Below the pieces are notes generated by a model. It was not told where the DNA came from, ran no database searches, and saw nothing but the letters and a program-made list of their open reading frames with translations. From Promethearchaeota archaeon (lineage in GTDB: Archaea; Asgardarchaeota; Lokiarchaeia; Sigyniarchaeales; SOKP01), in NCBI GenBank assembly GCA_014730165.1, contig WJIS01000211.1, positions 1 to 51,717 on the forward strand: a DNA stretch of 51,717 nucleotides. Direction: 5' to 3'. This document shows, one piece after another, positions 37,105-46,862 of the stretch (within the stretch, counting starts at the first letter, position 1; each line of letters opens with the position of its first letter). Made by a program: the position numbers and the translations under genes.

Positions 37105-39741
37105 ATGACTAAATTAATTAATAAAGCATGGACGAAAGATAAACAAGAAATCCTAGATAAACTCGAATCAAATCCGGATAGAGGTTTATTCGACGAAGTA
37201 GCTGAAGATAGATTGGAAAAATATGGTGAAAACAAACTACAAGAGGATAAAAAAATAACATTTATTGGTGTATTATTGCATGAAATCGCCGAACCTATGA
37301 TTTTATTACTTCTTGCTGTTGGAGTTATCTATTCTATTTTCGGAGAACTTGGAGATGCTATAACTATTTTCGTAATTATTTCTATTCTTGTATTTGTGGA
37401 AATTTATAATGAATATCGAGCCAAGAAAAAAATAGAATCCCTTAAAGAATTAGCAATTCCCGAAGTTACTATTCTTAGAGAAAATAGAATAATAGATATT
37501 GCTCCAGAACAATTGGTACCAGGAGATATTGTATTTTTAAAAGTTGGACAACGGCTTTCAGCTGATATGAGAATCGTTGAATCATATGGATTACAAATTG
37601 ATGAATCAGTTTTAACTGGAGAAGCTATACCGATATTGAAAGACGCAAATGTGGTTTTAGATGAGAAAACCGAATTAAGCGAAAGAAAAAATATTGCATA
37701 TGCGGGTTCTACTATTACAAGAGGAAAAGGTAAGGGAGTAGTAATAGCAACTGGTATGGATACAGAGCTAGGGAATATAGCAGAATTAGTAAAATCCGTG
37801 AAGGAATCGAAAACACCATTACAATTAGCAATGAAACAACTTTCTTTATGGTTGGTGGGAATATCATTATTATTCTCAATATTAATCCCAATAATTGGAA
37901 TTTTGCAAGGTAAAGATATTATCGAAATGATCCTGACAGGATTGAGCCTATCTTTCGCAACGGTTCCTGAGGAACTCCCGATCATAATCACCGTAGTTCT
38001 CGCCTTAGGTGCTTATACTCTCTCGAAAAATAATGCATTATTGAAAACTTTAAGAACCGCAGAAACATTGGGAAGCGTGACAGTTATTGCCACTGATAAA
38101 ACAGGTACGTTAACAGAGAATAAAATGAAATTGAATCAAATCTATAGTAATGGAGAATTAGTAGAATTAAACGGCAATGAGTTAGGGAAAACTCAAAAGA
38201 AAATATTGGAGGTTGGAACACTAGTGAATAATGTCTTAATAAAAAAGCAAAAAGGTGATACTGATTATAAAGGAGATCCAATGGAAATTGCCCTAATCAA
38301 AGCAGCTGAACATGTTGACATTTCTCGAAATAACTTAACTCAAGAATACCAATTAGAAAATGAATTTACCTTTGATAATGATAGAATGATAATGTCTCAG
38401 ATTTATAAAACTAAGAATAGCCATATATTATTTTTAAAAGGGGCTACGGAAAAATTACTTGAACGTTCAAATCAGATATTTACTGAATCTGGAATTAAAG
38501 ATCTTTCTGGAGAGGATAAGGAGATTATTCTTAAGAAGGTTGATGAAATGGCAGAACAAGGACTTCGAATTTTGTCATTTGCCTATAGAGAACTTCAAAA
38601 TCCAGATATAACACAAGAAGAAGCTGAAAAAAACCTTATATTTATTGGTTTAGGTGGTTTCATTGATCCTCCTCGAGAAGAAGTGAAAGACGCGATCCAA
38701 GCATGCGAAGCGGCAGGGATGAGAGTAATGATGATCACGGGAGATTACGCTGAAACTGCCAGATCAATCGCACAGAAAATTGGAATTGATGCTCGTAAGA
38801 TCCTTTTAGGTAAAGAGATTGAAGACATGGATGACGAGGGATTAAAAGGAAGGGTTAATTATATCCATGTTTTCGCTAGGACTACTCCAGAACACAAATT
38901 AAGGATTGTAAATGCTTTGAAAGAAAATGGGGAACAAATAGCTGTTACAGGTGATGGAATTAACGATGCACCTGCACTGAAGAAAGCCGATATCGGAATT
39001 GCAATGGGAGAAACAGGTACTGATGTAGCCAGAGAAGCGGCAGATATGGTATTATTAGATGATAATTTCGCAACAATTAGTCTTGCAGTTGAACAAGGAA
39101 GGAAATTATATGATAATCTTAAAAAAGGAGTCAGATATTATCTTGCGGTAAAAATGGCTTTAATTGTGATTTTCCTTTTGCCAATCATATTTGGAATCGA
39201 TTTACCATTTGCCCCAATTCAGATTATTCTTCTTGAACTCTTCATGGATTTAGCAGCATCTGCCACATTTGTGGTGGAACCAAGCGAGACGGATGTTATG
39301 AAAATAGTTCCTAGAGATCCAGATGAAAAGTTCATGGATATAAACATGAATCTAGGGATCGTTTATGGTGCCTTGAGTTTAATCACTGCAGTATTATTAG
39401 TCTACTTTATCTTCTTGATAATACCCGGTTATCCATCAGATGCCGCTCGAACAGTTGCATTCGTAGCTTGGATGGTTGGACATGTTTTCCTCGCATTCAA
39501 TATGAGAACGATTAGAGATTCATTAAAAAAAGTCGGATTTCTAAGTAATAAATTTATGATTATTTGGGCTTTGGGAGCAATTTTAACGATGATCTTAATC
39601 TTATATATTCCTCCATTGCAACAATTATTACGAGTAACTTCGATAGGAATAATTGAATGGTTAATTGTTCTCGGAATCGCCTTTGCAACAACATTCTGGA
39701 TTGAACTAGGAAAAATAATTAGAGAAAGAAATCTTGAGTAG
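37105..39741 (+). CDS. P-type cation ATPase, calcium-type (P2A-like)
   Basis: An 878-residue P-type ATPase. The catalytic aspartate is D331 in DKTGTLTENK. TGEAIPILKD (actuator domain), KGATEKLLERS, MMITGDYAETARSIA and TGDGINDAPALKKADIGIAMG are all intact. The membrane segment M4 reads ATVPEELPIIITVVLALG, the PEEL form typical of Ca2+/Mn2+ pumps of the SERCA/PMR1/LMCA1 group. The N-terminus (KAWTKDKQEILDKLE) is short. The protein probably expels Ca2+; heavy-metal CPC/SPC motifs are absent. It ends in TAG and meets peptidase T in a convergent T-run. Confidence 0.92.
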   Translation: MTKLINKAWTKDKQEILDKLESNPDRGLFDEVAEDRLEKYGENKLQEDKKITFIGVLLHEIAEPMILLLLAVGVIYSIFGELGDAITIFVIISILVFVEIYNEYRAKKKIESLKELAIPEVTILRENRIIDIAPEQLVPGDIVFLKVGQRLSADMRIVESYGLQIDESVLTGEAIPILKDANVVLDEKTELSERKNIAYAGSTITRGKGKGVVIATGMDTELGNIAELVKSVKESKTPLQLAMKQLSLWLVGISLLFSILIPIIGILQGKDIIEMILTGLSLSFATVPEELPIIITVVLALGAYTLSKNNALLKTLRTAETLGSVTVIATDKTGTLTENKMKLNQIYSNGELVELNGNELGKTQKKILEVGTLVNNVLIKKQKGDTDYKGDPMEIALIKAAEHVDISRNNLTQEYQLENEFTFDNDRMIMSQIYKTKNSHILFLKGATEKLLERSNQIFTESGIKDLSGEDKEIILKKVDEMAEQGLRILSFAYRELQNPDITQEEAEKNLIFIGLGGFIDPPREEVKDAIQACEAAGMRVMMITGDYAETARSIAQKIGIDARKILLGKEIEDMDDEGLKGRVNYIHVFARTTPEHKLRIVNALKENGEQIAVTGDGINDAPALKKADIGIAMGETGTDVAREAADMVLLDDNFATISLAVEQGRKLYDNLKKGVRYYLAVKMALIVIFLLPIIFGIDLPFAPIQIILLELFMDLAASATFVVEPSETDVMKIVPRDPDEKFMDINMNLGIVYGALSLITAVLLVYFIFLIIPGYPSDAARTVAFVAWMVGHVFLAFNMRTIRDSLKKVGFLSNKFMIIWALGAILTMILILYIPPLQQLLRVTSIGIIEWLIVLGIAFATTFWIELGKIIRERNLE

Positions 39742-39763
39742 ATAAACTCAATGAATAATTATA

Positions 39764-39785
39764 TTTTTTTATTTTTTTTTTTATT
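39764..39785 (+). terminator. Oligo-T terminator after the P-type ATPase
   Basis: T-run with three A interruptions, 23 bases after the ATPase stop, between two convergent genes. It fits the oligo-T termination of archaeal RNA polymerase on the plus strand. Confidence 0.5.
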
Positions 39786-39796
39786 TAGTCTAAAAT

Positions 39797-41059
39797 TCAT
39801 GATTCATTACTCCATAAATCTATAAGATTTAGGATAACTTCTGAAGCTTTTAAAAGCGCTATCTTGGGAATATATTCTTTTCTTGAATGAAAAAGTAAAC
39901 CTCCAGTAAATATATTTGGTGTTGGTATACCTTTAGCACTCAATTTAGCTCCATCTGTTCCACCGCGAATGGAATGAATTTTTAATTCTAAATTTGCATT
40001 TTCAATTGCTTTCTTGGCTATATCTACTATTTTCTCCTCTTTTTGTAAATAATTTATCATATTTTCATATTGATGCTCATAAGAGATCTCAATTTCAAGC
40101 CCCTCATACTGATACTCAAATATGTTTTTTAATTTCATCAAATATTCCATTCTTTTCTTATTGTTCACTTCCTCATAGTCACGAATTATAAGCACAGCGG
40201 TAGCTTTCTCTTCATTTCCTTTCAATTTATATAAATGGTAAAAACCTTCGCGGTCTTCAGTATGTCGGGGAGATTCAGCTTCAGGTAAATTACTGAAAAA
40301 TCTACAAGCAATATTAACAGCATTAATCATTAAGTTTTTCGCATACCCAGGATGGACACTGAGACCATTAAAGACAATTGTAGCTTTCCAAGCATCAAAA
40401 CATTCATATTCAAGTTCTCCTAACTGTCCCCCATCAATTGTATAACATATACTAGGGATCTTCTCTAAATCTATTTCTTTTGTTCCAATCCCTAATTCTT
40501 CATCTGGGAAAAAACACACTACAACCGGACCATGCTGGATTTCTGGGAATTTTTGCCAGGCAGTGCATACAGCAAGTATTTCGGCAATCCCTGCTTTATC
40601 ATCGGCACCTAATAATGTATCTCCTTGAGCACTTATAATATCCATTCCAATATAATTCTCTAATTCTGGTGAATCTTGAATTTTAAGTATCAATTCTTTA
40701 TCCTTTTTAAATTTGATTGGCTTGCCGTCGTAATTCTCATGAATTACGGGTACAACATCCTTTCCTTTTACCGCTGGTGAGGTATCTAAATGAGCTATCA
40801 ATCCTATAGCCCTTTTATCTTCAAATCCTTCACTTGCCGGAACATTTGCATATATATATCCATGCTTATCATGAATGATGTCATTAATACCTAATTCTCT
40901 AAGATCATTTACAATTATCTTCCCAAATTCAATTTGATTTTCTGTCGAAGGAAATTTAGGAGCGTCCTCCTCAGAAGTAGACCAAATTTTTACATATTTT
41001 AGAAATCTTTCTAAAGTATCTTCTTGTATAAAATCCTTAATTTTCTTATTAATTTTCAT
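39797..41059 (-). CDS. pepT: Peptidase T (tripeptidase), M20 family
   Basis: A 420-residue M20B aminopeptidase that releases the N-terminal residue from tripeptides using two zinc ions. Zinc and catalytic motifs are intact: HLDTSPAVKGKDVVP, then LLGADDKAGIAEI, then VCFFPDEELGIGTKEID, and the final IRGGTDGAKLSAKGIPTPN plus FHSRKEYIP. Length agrees with bacterial PepT (about 410), so this is a bacterial-type enzyme in an archaeon. The start ATG at 41059 lies about 30 bases after the crotonase-like gene on the same strand. Confidence 0.95.
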   Translation of the reverse strand: MKINKKIKDFIQEDTLERFLKYVKIWSTSEEDAPKFPSTENQIEFGKIIVNDLRELGINDIIHDKHGYIYANVPASEGFEDKRAIGLIAHLDTSPAVKGKDVVPVIHENYDGKPIKFKKDKELILKIQDSPELENYIGMDIISAQGDTLLGADDKAGIAEILAVCTAWQKFPEIQHGPVVVCFFPDEELGIGTKEIDLEKIPSICYTIDGGQLGELEYECFDAWKATIVFNGLSVHPGYAKNLMINAVNIACRFFSNLPEAESPRHTEDREGFYHLYKLKGNEEKATAVLIIRDYEEVNNKKRMEYLMKLKNIFEYQYEGLEIEISYEHQYENMINYLQKEEKIVDIAKKAIENANLELKIHSIRGGTDGAKLSAKGIPTPNIFTGGLLFHSRKEYIPKIALLKASEVILNLIDLWSNES

Positions 41060-41087
41060 AAAGTATCTCCTAATAAATTCTAAATTA

Positions 41088-41885
41088 TTATTTACCTATG
41101 AATTTAGGCTCTCTTCGCTCTAAGAAGCTTTTTACACCCTCTCTGAAATCTTTTGTAGCGAAGTTCTTACAATATAATTTAAATTCATTCTTTAATGAAG
41201 GGAATAATTCATTTCTTATAGAATAATTGATCATTGCTTTATTATAACCTAAACATTTTGTTGGCATTCTGGCTATTTGGTCAATATATTCAATTGCTTT
41301 TTGTTCAAATTCTTTAGATGTATAATATCTTGTTATTAAACCGATTTGATAAGCTTCTTTCGCATCCAAATGCCTACCGGTTAAAATTATATCCAAGGCT
41401 CTTCCATAACCTACAATGCGCGGAAGTAACCAACTTGCTCCACATAATACACAAATACCTCGCTTAGCTCTATGGTCCCCTATCTCTAAGGTGTCCGATG
41501 CAATCCTGAAATCACATCCCAAGGCTAATTCAAATCCCGCTCCAAAACAATATCCTTGAATTAATGCTATAACTGGCTTTTCAATTTCACGTAACAATCT
41601 TATAACTTTTTGATGGGGAAGTTGAGAACCATCCTTGAGGGGTTTAAATCTTAATCCCTTAGGACCCATAGTTTCTAAATCATCACCCGAACAGAAATCG
41701 TTTCCACTTCCTTGAATAATGATGGCTCTAACAGATTTATCTCGTTTCACCTTTATGAGAGTATGCACAACCTCCATTAACATAGAATAGTTAAGAGCAT
41801 TTAACTTATGTGGTCGATTTAAAGTAATAAAAAGCTTTCCATTTATTTTATCACAGATTATATACTCAAATTCTGAATTAGAAAT
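41088..41885 (-). CDS. Crotonase-fold (enoyl-CoA hydratase family) protein with probable ATT start
   Basis: A crotonase-family protein of 265 residues when read from ATT 41885. The first ATG is at 41783, but the family N-terminus lies before it: SNSEFEYIICDKINGKLFI, then TLNRPHKLNALNYSM. The stop before this is TAA at 41889-41891 and no ATG, GTG or TTG occurs between, so an ATT start (or a mutated ATG) is indicated. The CoA/oxyanion signature is present: DFCSGDDLE and YCFGAGFELALGCDFRIAS, which holds the Glu144 equivalent. The second catalytic Glu (Glu164 in rat crotonase) is replaced by Arg in GDHRAKRGI, so hydratase activity is doubtful. It may be an isomerase, hydrolase or other crotonase. 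Confidence 0.8.
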   Translation of the reverse strand: MSNSEFEYIICDKINGKLFITLNRPHKLNALNYSMLMEVVHTLIKVKRDKSVRAIIIQGSGNDFCSGDDLETMGPKGLRFKPLKDGSQLPHQKVIRLLREIEKPVIALIQGYCFGAGFELALGCDFRIASDTLEIGDHRAKRGICVLCGASWLLPRIVGYGRALDIILTGRHLDAKEAYQIGLITRYYTSKEFEQKAIEYIDQIARMPTKCLGYNKAMINYSIRNELFPSLKNEFKLYCKNFATKDFREGVKSFLERREPKFIGK

Positions 41886-41986
41886 ATATTATCAACTCGG
41901 TATAATTGCTTTTATATAATACAAATCAATCTAAACCAATATAATAGTTTCTAAGTATTCAAAAAAAGAAAAAATAAAAGGAGCAT

Positions 41987-42676
41987 TTACCAAATATCAA
42001 ATTTTTGATTTAATTTTGGACCGAAGACGATTAAGTATGATGCTGCTAAATCAACAATTCCAGCATATAAGTTTAAAATTGGTGTGAATATAAGAACCGC
42101 ATTCAAACCAGTAATGTTTTCGAAACCGATAATCTCTAAATTCATATATTGGAAGAAATCTTTCCAAACAGTGGCAAAGAAAACAAAATTCAAAATTAAC
42201 ATTAGTACAATTCTTAATCCAATACTCAAGACACCTAAGAGAATATAATTTTTAGGATTTTGCAAACTTTCACTAGTTAATTTCTTTCTTTTCCAAAGCT
42301 TCAAAACTATAATTGGGATGAGAATGTGAGGGATTGTTGCGAAAAATTTAAACGCAGGACCTATTCCAGTGGGATCTAAAAATAATAACCCGAATGTACC
42401 TGTTAAACTGCAGATCAATCCAGCTAATGGCCCAAATATTAGAAAGCAAGTTATCCATACCCAGGATGTTGGATCAAAAAATGCGAATCCCCATCCTTGA
42501 ACTCTAGATGCATTGATTAATGGGGATAAAATCCAAGAGACAATCGTAGCTAAAGCACCAAATATGGCACCCCCAGCGATCTGTAAGTTTCTATGTGCTG
42601 TTATGGATCTTGTGGTTTGTTTTTCTTCTGTGTCTTCTTCAATTTCATCAGATTTTAATAAATTTTGGTCAGACAT
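41987..42676 (-). CDS. ECF-type transporter S component-like membrane protein
   Basis: A 229-residue membrane protein. A charged N-terminal tail of about 28 residues is followed by six hydrophobic segments, with AIFGALATIVSWILSPLI, then FGPLAGLICSLTGTFGLLFL, and GIGPAFKFFATIPHILIP. This order of helices and the short loops matches substrate-specific S components of energy-coupling factor (ECF) vitamin transporters. The vitamin or cofactor cannot be assigned, and no ECF ATPase (A/A') or T subunit is in the window. ATG start at 42676 on the minus strand. The gene is alone, with about 235 bases before the clamp-loader operon end. Confidence 0.65.
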   Translation of the reverse strand: MSDQNLLKSDEIEEDTEEKQTTRSITAHRNLQIAGGAIFGALATIVSWILSPLINASRVQGWGFAFFDPTSWVWITCFLIFGPLAGLICSLTGTFGLLFLDPTGIGPAFKFFATIPHILIPIIVLKLWKRKKLTSESLQNPKNYILLGVLSIGLRIVLMLILNFVFFATVWKDFFQYMNLEIIGFENITGLNAVLIFTPILNLYAGIVDLAASYLIVFGPKLNQKFDIW

Positions 42677-42911
42677 ATTTCAAATCACTTTATATTTTTG
42701 ATTTAAGTAATCTACCCTAATTATAAATACTTTTTATTATCCTTAATTATTAATTCTAAGAATCAATTCTATAAAAATTTCTATAAATACGACTTAATCA
42801 ATGAAATTTTATATATCCTTAATGAAAACTTCCAAAAATCTTAGTAAGGGCTCAATAAAAGGCTCTCAAATAATAAAATCAGAGAAAAGAATTACTCATT
42901 TATTGGTAGAT

Positions 42912-44273
42912 CTATTTTAACAAGTTTTTTTCCTTAGTATTAAGGTCTAAAAAATCAGTTACTTCTTTTAACTTTCGTCGAGAAATGTTGGTTAAAATTC
43001 TTAAAAACGGTAAAAAATCTCTTAAGGCTTCCATCTGTGAAATTGAATATTGTTTTCTTATTTTTTTAATCAGAGCTTTCTCAGCATTATTAAGTGAATA
43101 TGAAGCAGAACTACTATAACGAGGAAATGAAACTCGTCTAAAACCTGATGATTTATTTTTCGAAGCGATAGCAACACCACCCGCGAATAAATCAAAGAAG
43201 TAGGGTAATAAAGACCATTCCATATTATTTCTGATCCTCCCAAATATTTTATCAGCAATTGATAAGTTTTCGTAAGCTTCAGCTCTCTCATCTGTTTGGT
43301 TAATAAATGTAGGAAGATTTTCATTAACCCATTTATATAAAAAATTATAATCAACATCTGATTTATTGGTCAAAGATCGTGCTTCATTTAATGTTCCTAC
43401 TTTTTGGAATAGATCTCTAATAAGACCAAATATTTCTTCAGTGGTATCTCGGTGTAAACTATATATTAAATCCTGAGTATCTTTATCATCTTTCTTAGCA
43501 CCATGACTAATTGCTTGAAGATCGTTAATAACACCTCTTAAATCGCCGGCATTTTTTTCAATAATCAATTCTATATCTTCTTTCTTGATATTTTTGATAT
43601 CTTCCTTTTTAATAATACTTTCAGTGATTTTTACAACTTCTTGATTTGATAACGGATGAACTTCATATCTTTTTATCATGTTATAAAGAGAGGATAAATT
43701 TGATTTGTAATCGTTCGCACATAGAATAATTGGAAATTGTGTGTCCTTAATTATATCCATAATTGCCGGAACGGCGCCCCTATCCTTTGTGCCGTATATC
43801 CCATCTACTTCATCGATTAAAATCAATTTTTTCTTAGATTCTGTTATAAAATCCATAATCCCCCGAGATTTAGATGTCTCTTTTAATTTTGCTTCAAGTG
43901 TATCTCGTGTTCTTGTATCTGATGCGTTAGTTTCTACTACTTCCATATTTAAATCGTTTGCGAGGGCATACACTATAGAAGTTTTCCCTATTCCAGGTTG
44001 CCCTTCTAATAATACTGCTGCCTTTTCTGTGGGAAGTTTTTTCTCTTCCTTTTGTTTTTTTTCTGATACCGTTCTGTTATATGCTTTAATCTTTTTATTC
44101 TTTTCATTAATTGTTTTTATTTCTTTGAAAAAACTCTTAATAAAATTTTTCAATTCGTCTGCTAAATCCACTTTTTGTCTATTAAGCTTTGCTGTAGGAA
44201 GTGCCATTTCTTCCAGAGAAACTGGTCGATATTTCTCAACCCAAGGGATCTCCATTTTGTTCTTTTGTGCCAT
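42912..44273 (-). CDS. rfcL: Replication factor C large subunit (clamp loader)
   Basis: A protein of about 453 residues that, with RFC small subunits, opens the PCNA clamp. Start MAQKNKMEIPWVEKYRP at ATG 44273; a GTG at 44288 would add five residues. Box II EKYRP, a Lys-rich insertion (about 45-80), Walker A GQPGIGKTS and Walker B LILIDEVDGIYG are intact. The sensor/AAA lid region and a C-terminal domain (about 290-440) follow. The start overlaps the end of the upstream RFC-like gene by reading of GTG, or lies six bases after its stop if ATG is used, so translation is coupled. The archaeal large subunit is usually about 480 residues. Confidence 0.93.
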   Translation of the reverse strand: MAQKNKMEIPWVEKYRPVSLEEMALPTAKLNRQKVDLADELKNFIKSFFKEIKTINEKNKKIKAYNRTVSEKKQKEEKKLPTEKAAVLLEGQPGIGKTSIVYALANDLNMEVVETNASDTRTRDTLEAKLKETSKSRGIMDFITESKKKLILIDEVDGIYGTKDRGAVPAIMDIIKDTQFPIILCANDYKSNLSSLYNMIKRYEVHPLSNQEVVKITESIIKKEDIKNIKKEDIELIIEKNAGDLRGVINDLQAISHGAKKDDKDTQDLIYSLHRDTTEEIFGLIRDLFQKVGTLNEARSLTNKSDVDYNFLYKWVNENLPTFINQTDERAEAYENLSIADKIFGRIRNNMEWSLLPYFFDLFAGGVAIASKNKSSGFRRVSFPRYSSSASYSLNNAEKALIKKIRKQYSISQMEALRDFLPFLRILTNISRRKLKEVTDFLDLNTKEKNLLK

Positions 44274-44278
44274 TCTAA

Positions 44279-45322
44279 TCACATACACTCTGCATATTTA
44301 CTGATTTTTGCTAATAGAGTAGAAATTTGAATATCATCATCCCGCCCATCTATAGCCCGAAAATCAGCATCTGCTATCATATCAATTAATTTTATCCTCG
44401 CATAGATGGAAAGAGGAAGTTTATTTATTACTTTTAATAATTCAGTAAATAATTCATGGGAACTGAATTTATAATCCGAGACTATTTTTCGGGCTTGTTC
44501 TCTTGCTTTAGAAAACTTCCCTTTAAAACTTAATAATATCAAGCTTCTTACTAATTCATTTTCAAACTTTCTGGTGTTTTCATATAATGTATTCATATCA
44601 ATTGTATTTCCTTGAGAGCTTGATACTTGTAGAATATCGATCGCACGAGATAATTTTCCTTTTGAAATTTTATATAGGACTTCTATCACTTTATCTTTAA
44701 TTTTGAGTGATTCTTCATCAGCAATCTTATGGATAAGATTAGAGAAACTCTTGAAATCGACCTGCGGTACAAGAAATAGCTGACACCTACTTACTATAGG
44801 ATCAATTATACCGGAAATCTTAGTTGTTATTAATATCATTCGACAATTTGACCCGTAAATTTCCATTAGTCGGCGAAAGCCTTGTTGGTTTGATCCCAAT
44901 GCATCAAAATTCTTCACGATTAAAATCTTGAACGGGACGTCTCCAAGTACTTTTAATTGCACAAATGGTTTGATCTTCACTTGAATGAATGCTGGAGTAG
45001 TAATTCGCTTACCTGCCATACTTCCTATTTTACTTGTAGACACGTATGCATCAGACCTTGCTTGTGATCTTTCTTCAGATGTTAAGGGAACATCTGCATG
45101 GACTAACTTGAAATTAGCATCATAATATCTACCTAAAAACTCTTTTGCGAATAACCGGGCAAGAGTGGTTTTACCAATTCCCTCAGAACCTATAAATAGA
45201 AGATGTGGAAAATTTCGATTTTGAATGATCTCTCTTAATCTATTTCTAATATTTTCTCTTCCGCTTATCTCATCAAGACTTTTTGGTAGATATTTAATTC
45301 TCCAAATAGGACTTTCATTCAT
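44279..45322 (-). CDS. Divergent RFC-like AAA+ subunit with degenerate Walker B
   Basis: A 347-residue AAA+ protein related to RFC small subunits. Start MNESPIWRIKYLPKSLDEI. Walker A GSEGIGKT is at 45-52. Walker B reads ILIVKNFD (133-140), so the canonical DEAD is replaced by KNFD, which should impair ATP hydrolysis. The arginine-finger motif SRC is intact (178-180). An insertion of about 45 residues (about 78-125, EERSQARSDAYV and KRITTPAFIQV) separates the parts. The C-terminal collar domain is present. It lies between canonical rfcS and rfcL in one operon. A fixed, non-hydrolysing subunit that supplies the Arg finger, as in eukaryotic hetero-pentamers, is my inference. Confidence 0.75.
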   Translation of the reverse strand: MNESPIWRIKYLPKSLDEISGRENIRNRLREIIQNRNFPHLLFIGSEGIGKTTLARLFAKEFLGRYYDANFKLVHADVPLTSEERSQARSDAYVSTSKIGSMAGKRITTPAFIQVKIKPFVQLKVLGDVPFKILIVKNFDALGSNQQGFRRLMEIYGSNCRMILITTKISGIIDPIVSRCQLFLVPQVDFKSFSNLIHKIADEESLKIKDKVIEVLYKISKGKLSRAIDILQVSSSQGNTIDMNTLYENTRKFENELVRSLILLSFKGKFSKAREQARKIVSDYKFSSHELFTELLKVINKLPLSIYARIKLIDMIADADFRAIDGRDDDIQISTLLAKISKYAECM

Positions 45323-45370
45323 AATCTTAACTCAATTGAAAGGTGTATTATTATTTTACGGTAATATCTT

Positions 45371-46357
45371 CTAATTCTTCATTCTCAAAATCATTTCGGC
45401 TAGTAAACTTGAAAGCTGGATGTTTTCATTAGCTCCTTGACTAATCCGAAAATCAATCTCTCCTATATATGCTCTTAATTGGGAGAAATCAATCAAATTT
45501 AATTCCTCAAATTTCGGTAAAACCGATACAATCTGTCTTAAAAAATTGCGACTATCCAGATAATCGATGGTGTTCAGAAGATCTCGAGCTTTATGAAAAT
45601 CTTTTTCCTTCAAACTTATCACCAATTGATCCAAAATAGGTTTTTCAATAAAACCAGAAATTTTGAGGATCTCATTTATATCCAAATTTTCAAGAAGTTC
45701 AAGCGCAACAGCCATTTGAAGTGTATTAATAGCTTTTCTCAAATCCCCTGCTGATATGAAATATAACGTTTCATAAAATTCATCTTTTTTCTCAGGAGGT
45801 ATTGGAAGATCTTCTTGAGTAGCAATATATTCCAAGCGTTTTACTATTTTTTCCTTTGGTAAATCAACAAAACGGAATACTGCACATCTAGAAATAATCG
45901 GATCGATAATTTTACTAATATAATTGCACATTAAAATGAACTTAACATTGGATGGTGCTCCCTCTATGATTCTCCGTAGTGTTTGTTGAACTGTTTTTGG
46001 GATATTATCTGCTTCGTCTAATAAAACGATCTTGAGGGTATTTTCGCTGAGAATCATATTCTGGGAGACAAAATCTTTTAATTGATGCCTTACAAAATCC
46101 ATTCTTACAGTATCTGATGCATTCAATTCAAATACGTTTCTATAAAAATCTTCACCTTTAAGAAGTTTTTTTGCTATGATCAGTGCAGTACTTGTCTTAC
46201 CTGTTCCTGCAGGACCTGAGAAGATCATATGGGGCATTTTATAGCTTTTTTTTACGAATTCTCTTAAATTATTTACGGCAATATTTTGACTGACAATTTC
46301 ATCAAAACTATTAGGACGATATTTCTCAACCCAAGGTTTTTCGAGGTCTATTACCAT
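45371..46357 (-). CDS. rfcS: Replication factor C small subunit
   Basis: A 328-residue canonical clamp-loader small subunit. EKYRPNSFDEIV (11-22), Walker A GPAGTGKT (48-55), FELNASD, Walker B LLDEAD (112-117) and SRC (156-158) are all intact, followed by the C-terminal collar domain. It uses ATP to open PCNA. It is followed after about 48 bases by the divergent RFC-like gene and then by rfcL, all on one strand. An acetyltransferase gene precedes it by 28 bases. Confidence 0.95.
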   Translation of the reverse strand: MVIDLEKPWVEKYRPNSFDEIVSQNIAVNNLREFVKKSYKMPHMIFSGPAGTGKTSTALIIAKKLLKGEDFYRNVFELNASDTVRMDFVRHQLKDFVSQNMILSENTLKIVLLDEADNIPKTVQQTLRRIIEGAPSNVKFILMCNYISKIIDPIISRCAVFRFVDLPKEKIVKRLEYIATQEDLPIPPEKKDEFYETLYFISAGDLRKAINTLQMAVALELLENLDINEILKISGFIEKPILDQLVISLKEKDFHKARDLLNTIDYLDSRNFLRQIVSVLPKFEELNLIDFSQLRAYIGEIDFRISQGANENIQLSSLLAEMILRMKN

Positions 46358-46385
46358 CTATTTCATTCCCGATTCTTATTTATAT

Positions 46386-46862
46386 TTAATCTTCAGTGAG
46401 ATCTAATTCTAAAACTTCATACTTTTTTCTGAAATCCATCTGCTTATATAGTTTAGCAGCTCGTTTCGCTTCTTCACGTATATTTACTTTTACCTTATCC
46501 ACTTGGATTTTTTTTAGATGCTCAAGAGCATTTCTTAGTAATACATGACCAATTCCTTCTCCTCTATATTCTTTTTTTAGAAAAAATTGCTTAATATATC
46601 CCTCTGATTTACCAAAAGGATCTACACGCAATTCAGCGATTATCATTCCAACCACATCTTCAGTTTCTTCATCTGTAGCAATTAGTATTCCATGCCTTTG
46701 AAGAGGATCATATAAACGCCTTCTGATTCCCCAATCAAACCTTTTAGGTTCAAAATCTTGACCTAATCCTTCTACTAATAGTTTTGTTAACTCTTTTAAC
46801 GCATCAATCTGTTCTGGAGAGGCGATTTCTACTTTGATTTTTCCGTCTGTCATATATATCAT
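46386..46862 (-). CDS. GNAT-family N-acetyltransferase
   Basis: A 158-residue GNAT enzyme. The acetyl-CoA pyrophosphate-binding motif is RGEGIGHVLLRNALEHLKK (Q/RxxGxG/A) in the middle, with strand 4 before it (YIKQFFLKKEYRGE). The segment KLYKQMDFRKKYEVLELDL is the typical final strand. It transfers acetyl from acetyl-CoA to an unknown amine or protein N-terminus. Two ATGs at 46862 and 46853 could both serve. It begins the clamp-loader operon by position, but a functional link is not shown. Confidence 0.85.
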   Translation of the reverse strand: MIYMTDGKIKVEIASPEQIDALKELTKLLVEGLGQDFEPKRFDWGIRRRLYDPLQRHGILIATDEETEDVVGMIIAELRVDPFGKSEGYIKQFFLKKEYRGEGIGHVLLRNALEHLKKIQVDKVKVNIREEAKRAAKLYKQMDFRKKYEVLELDLTED

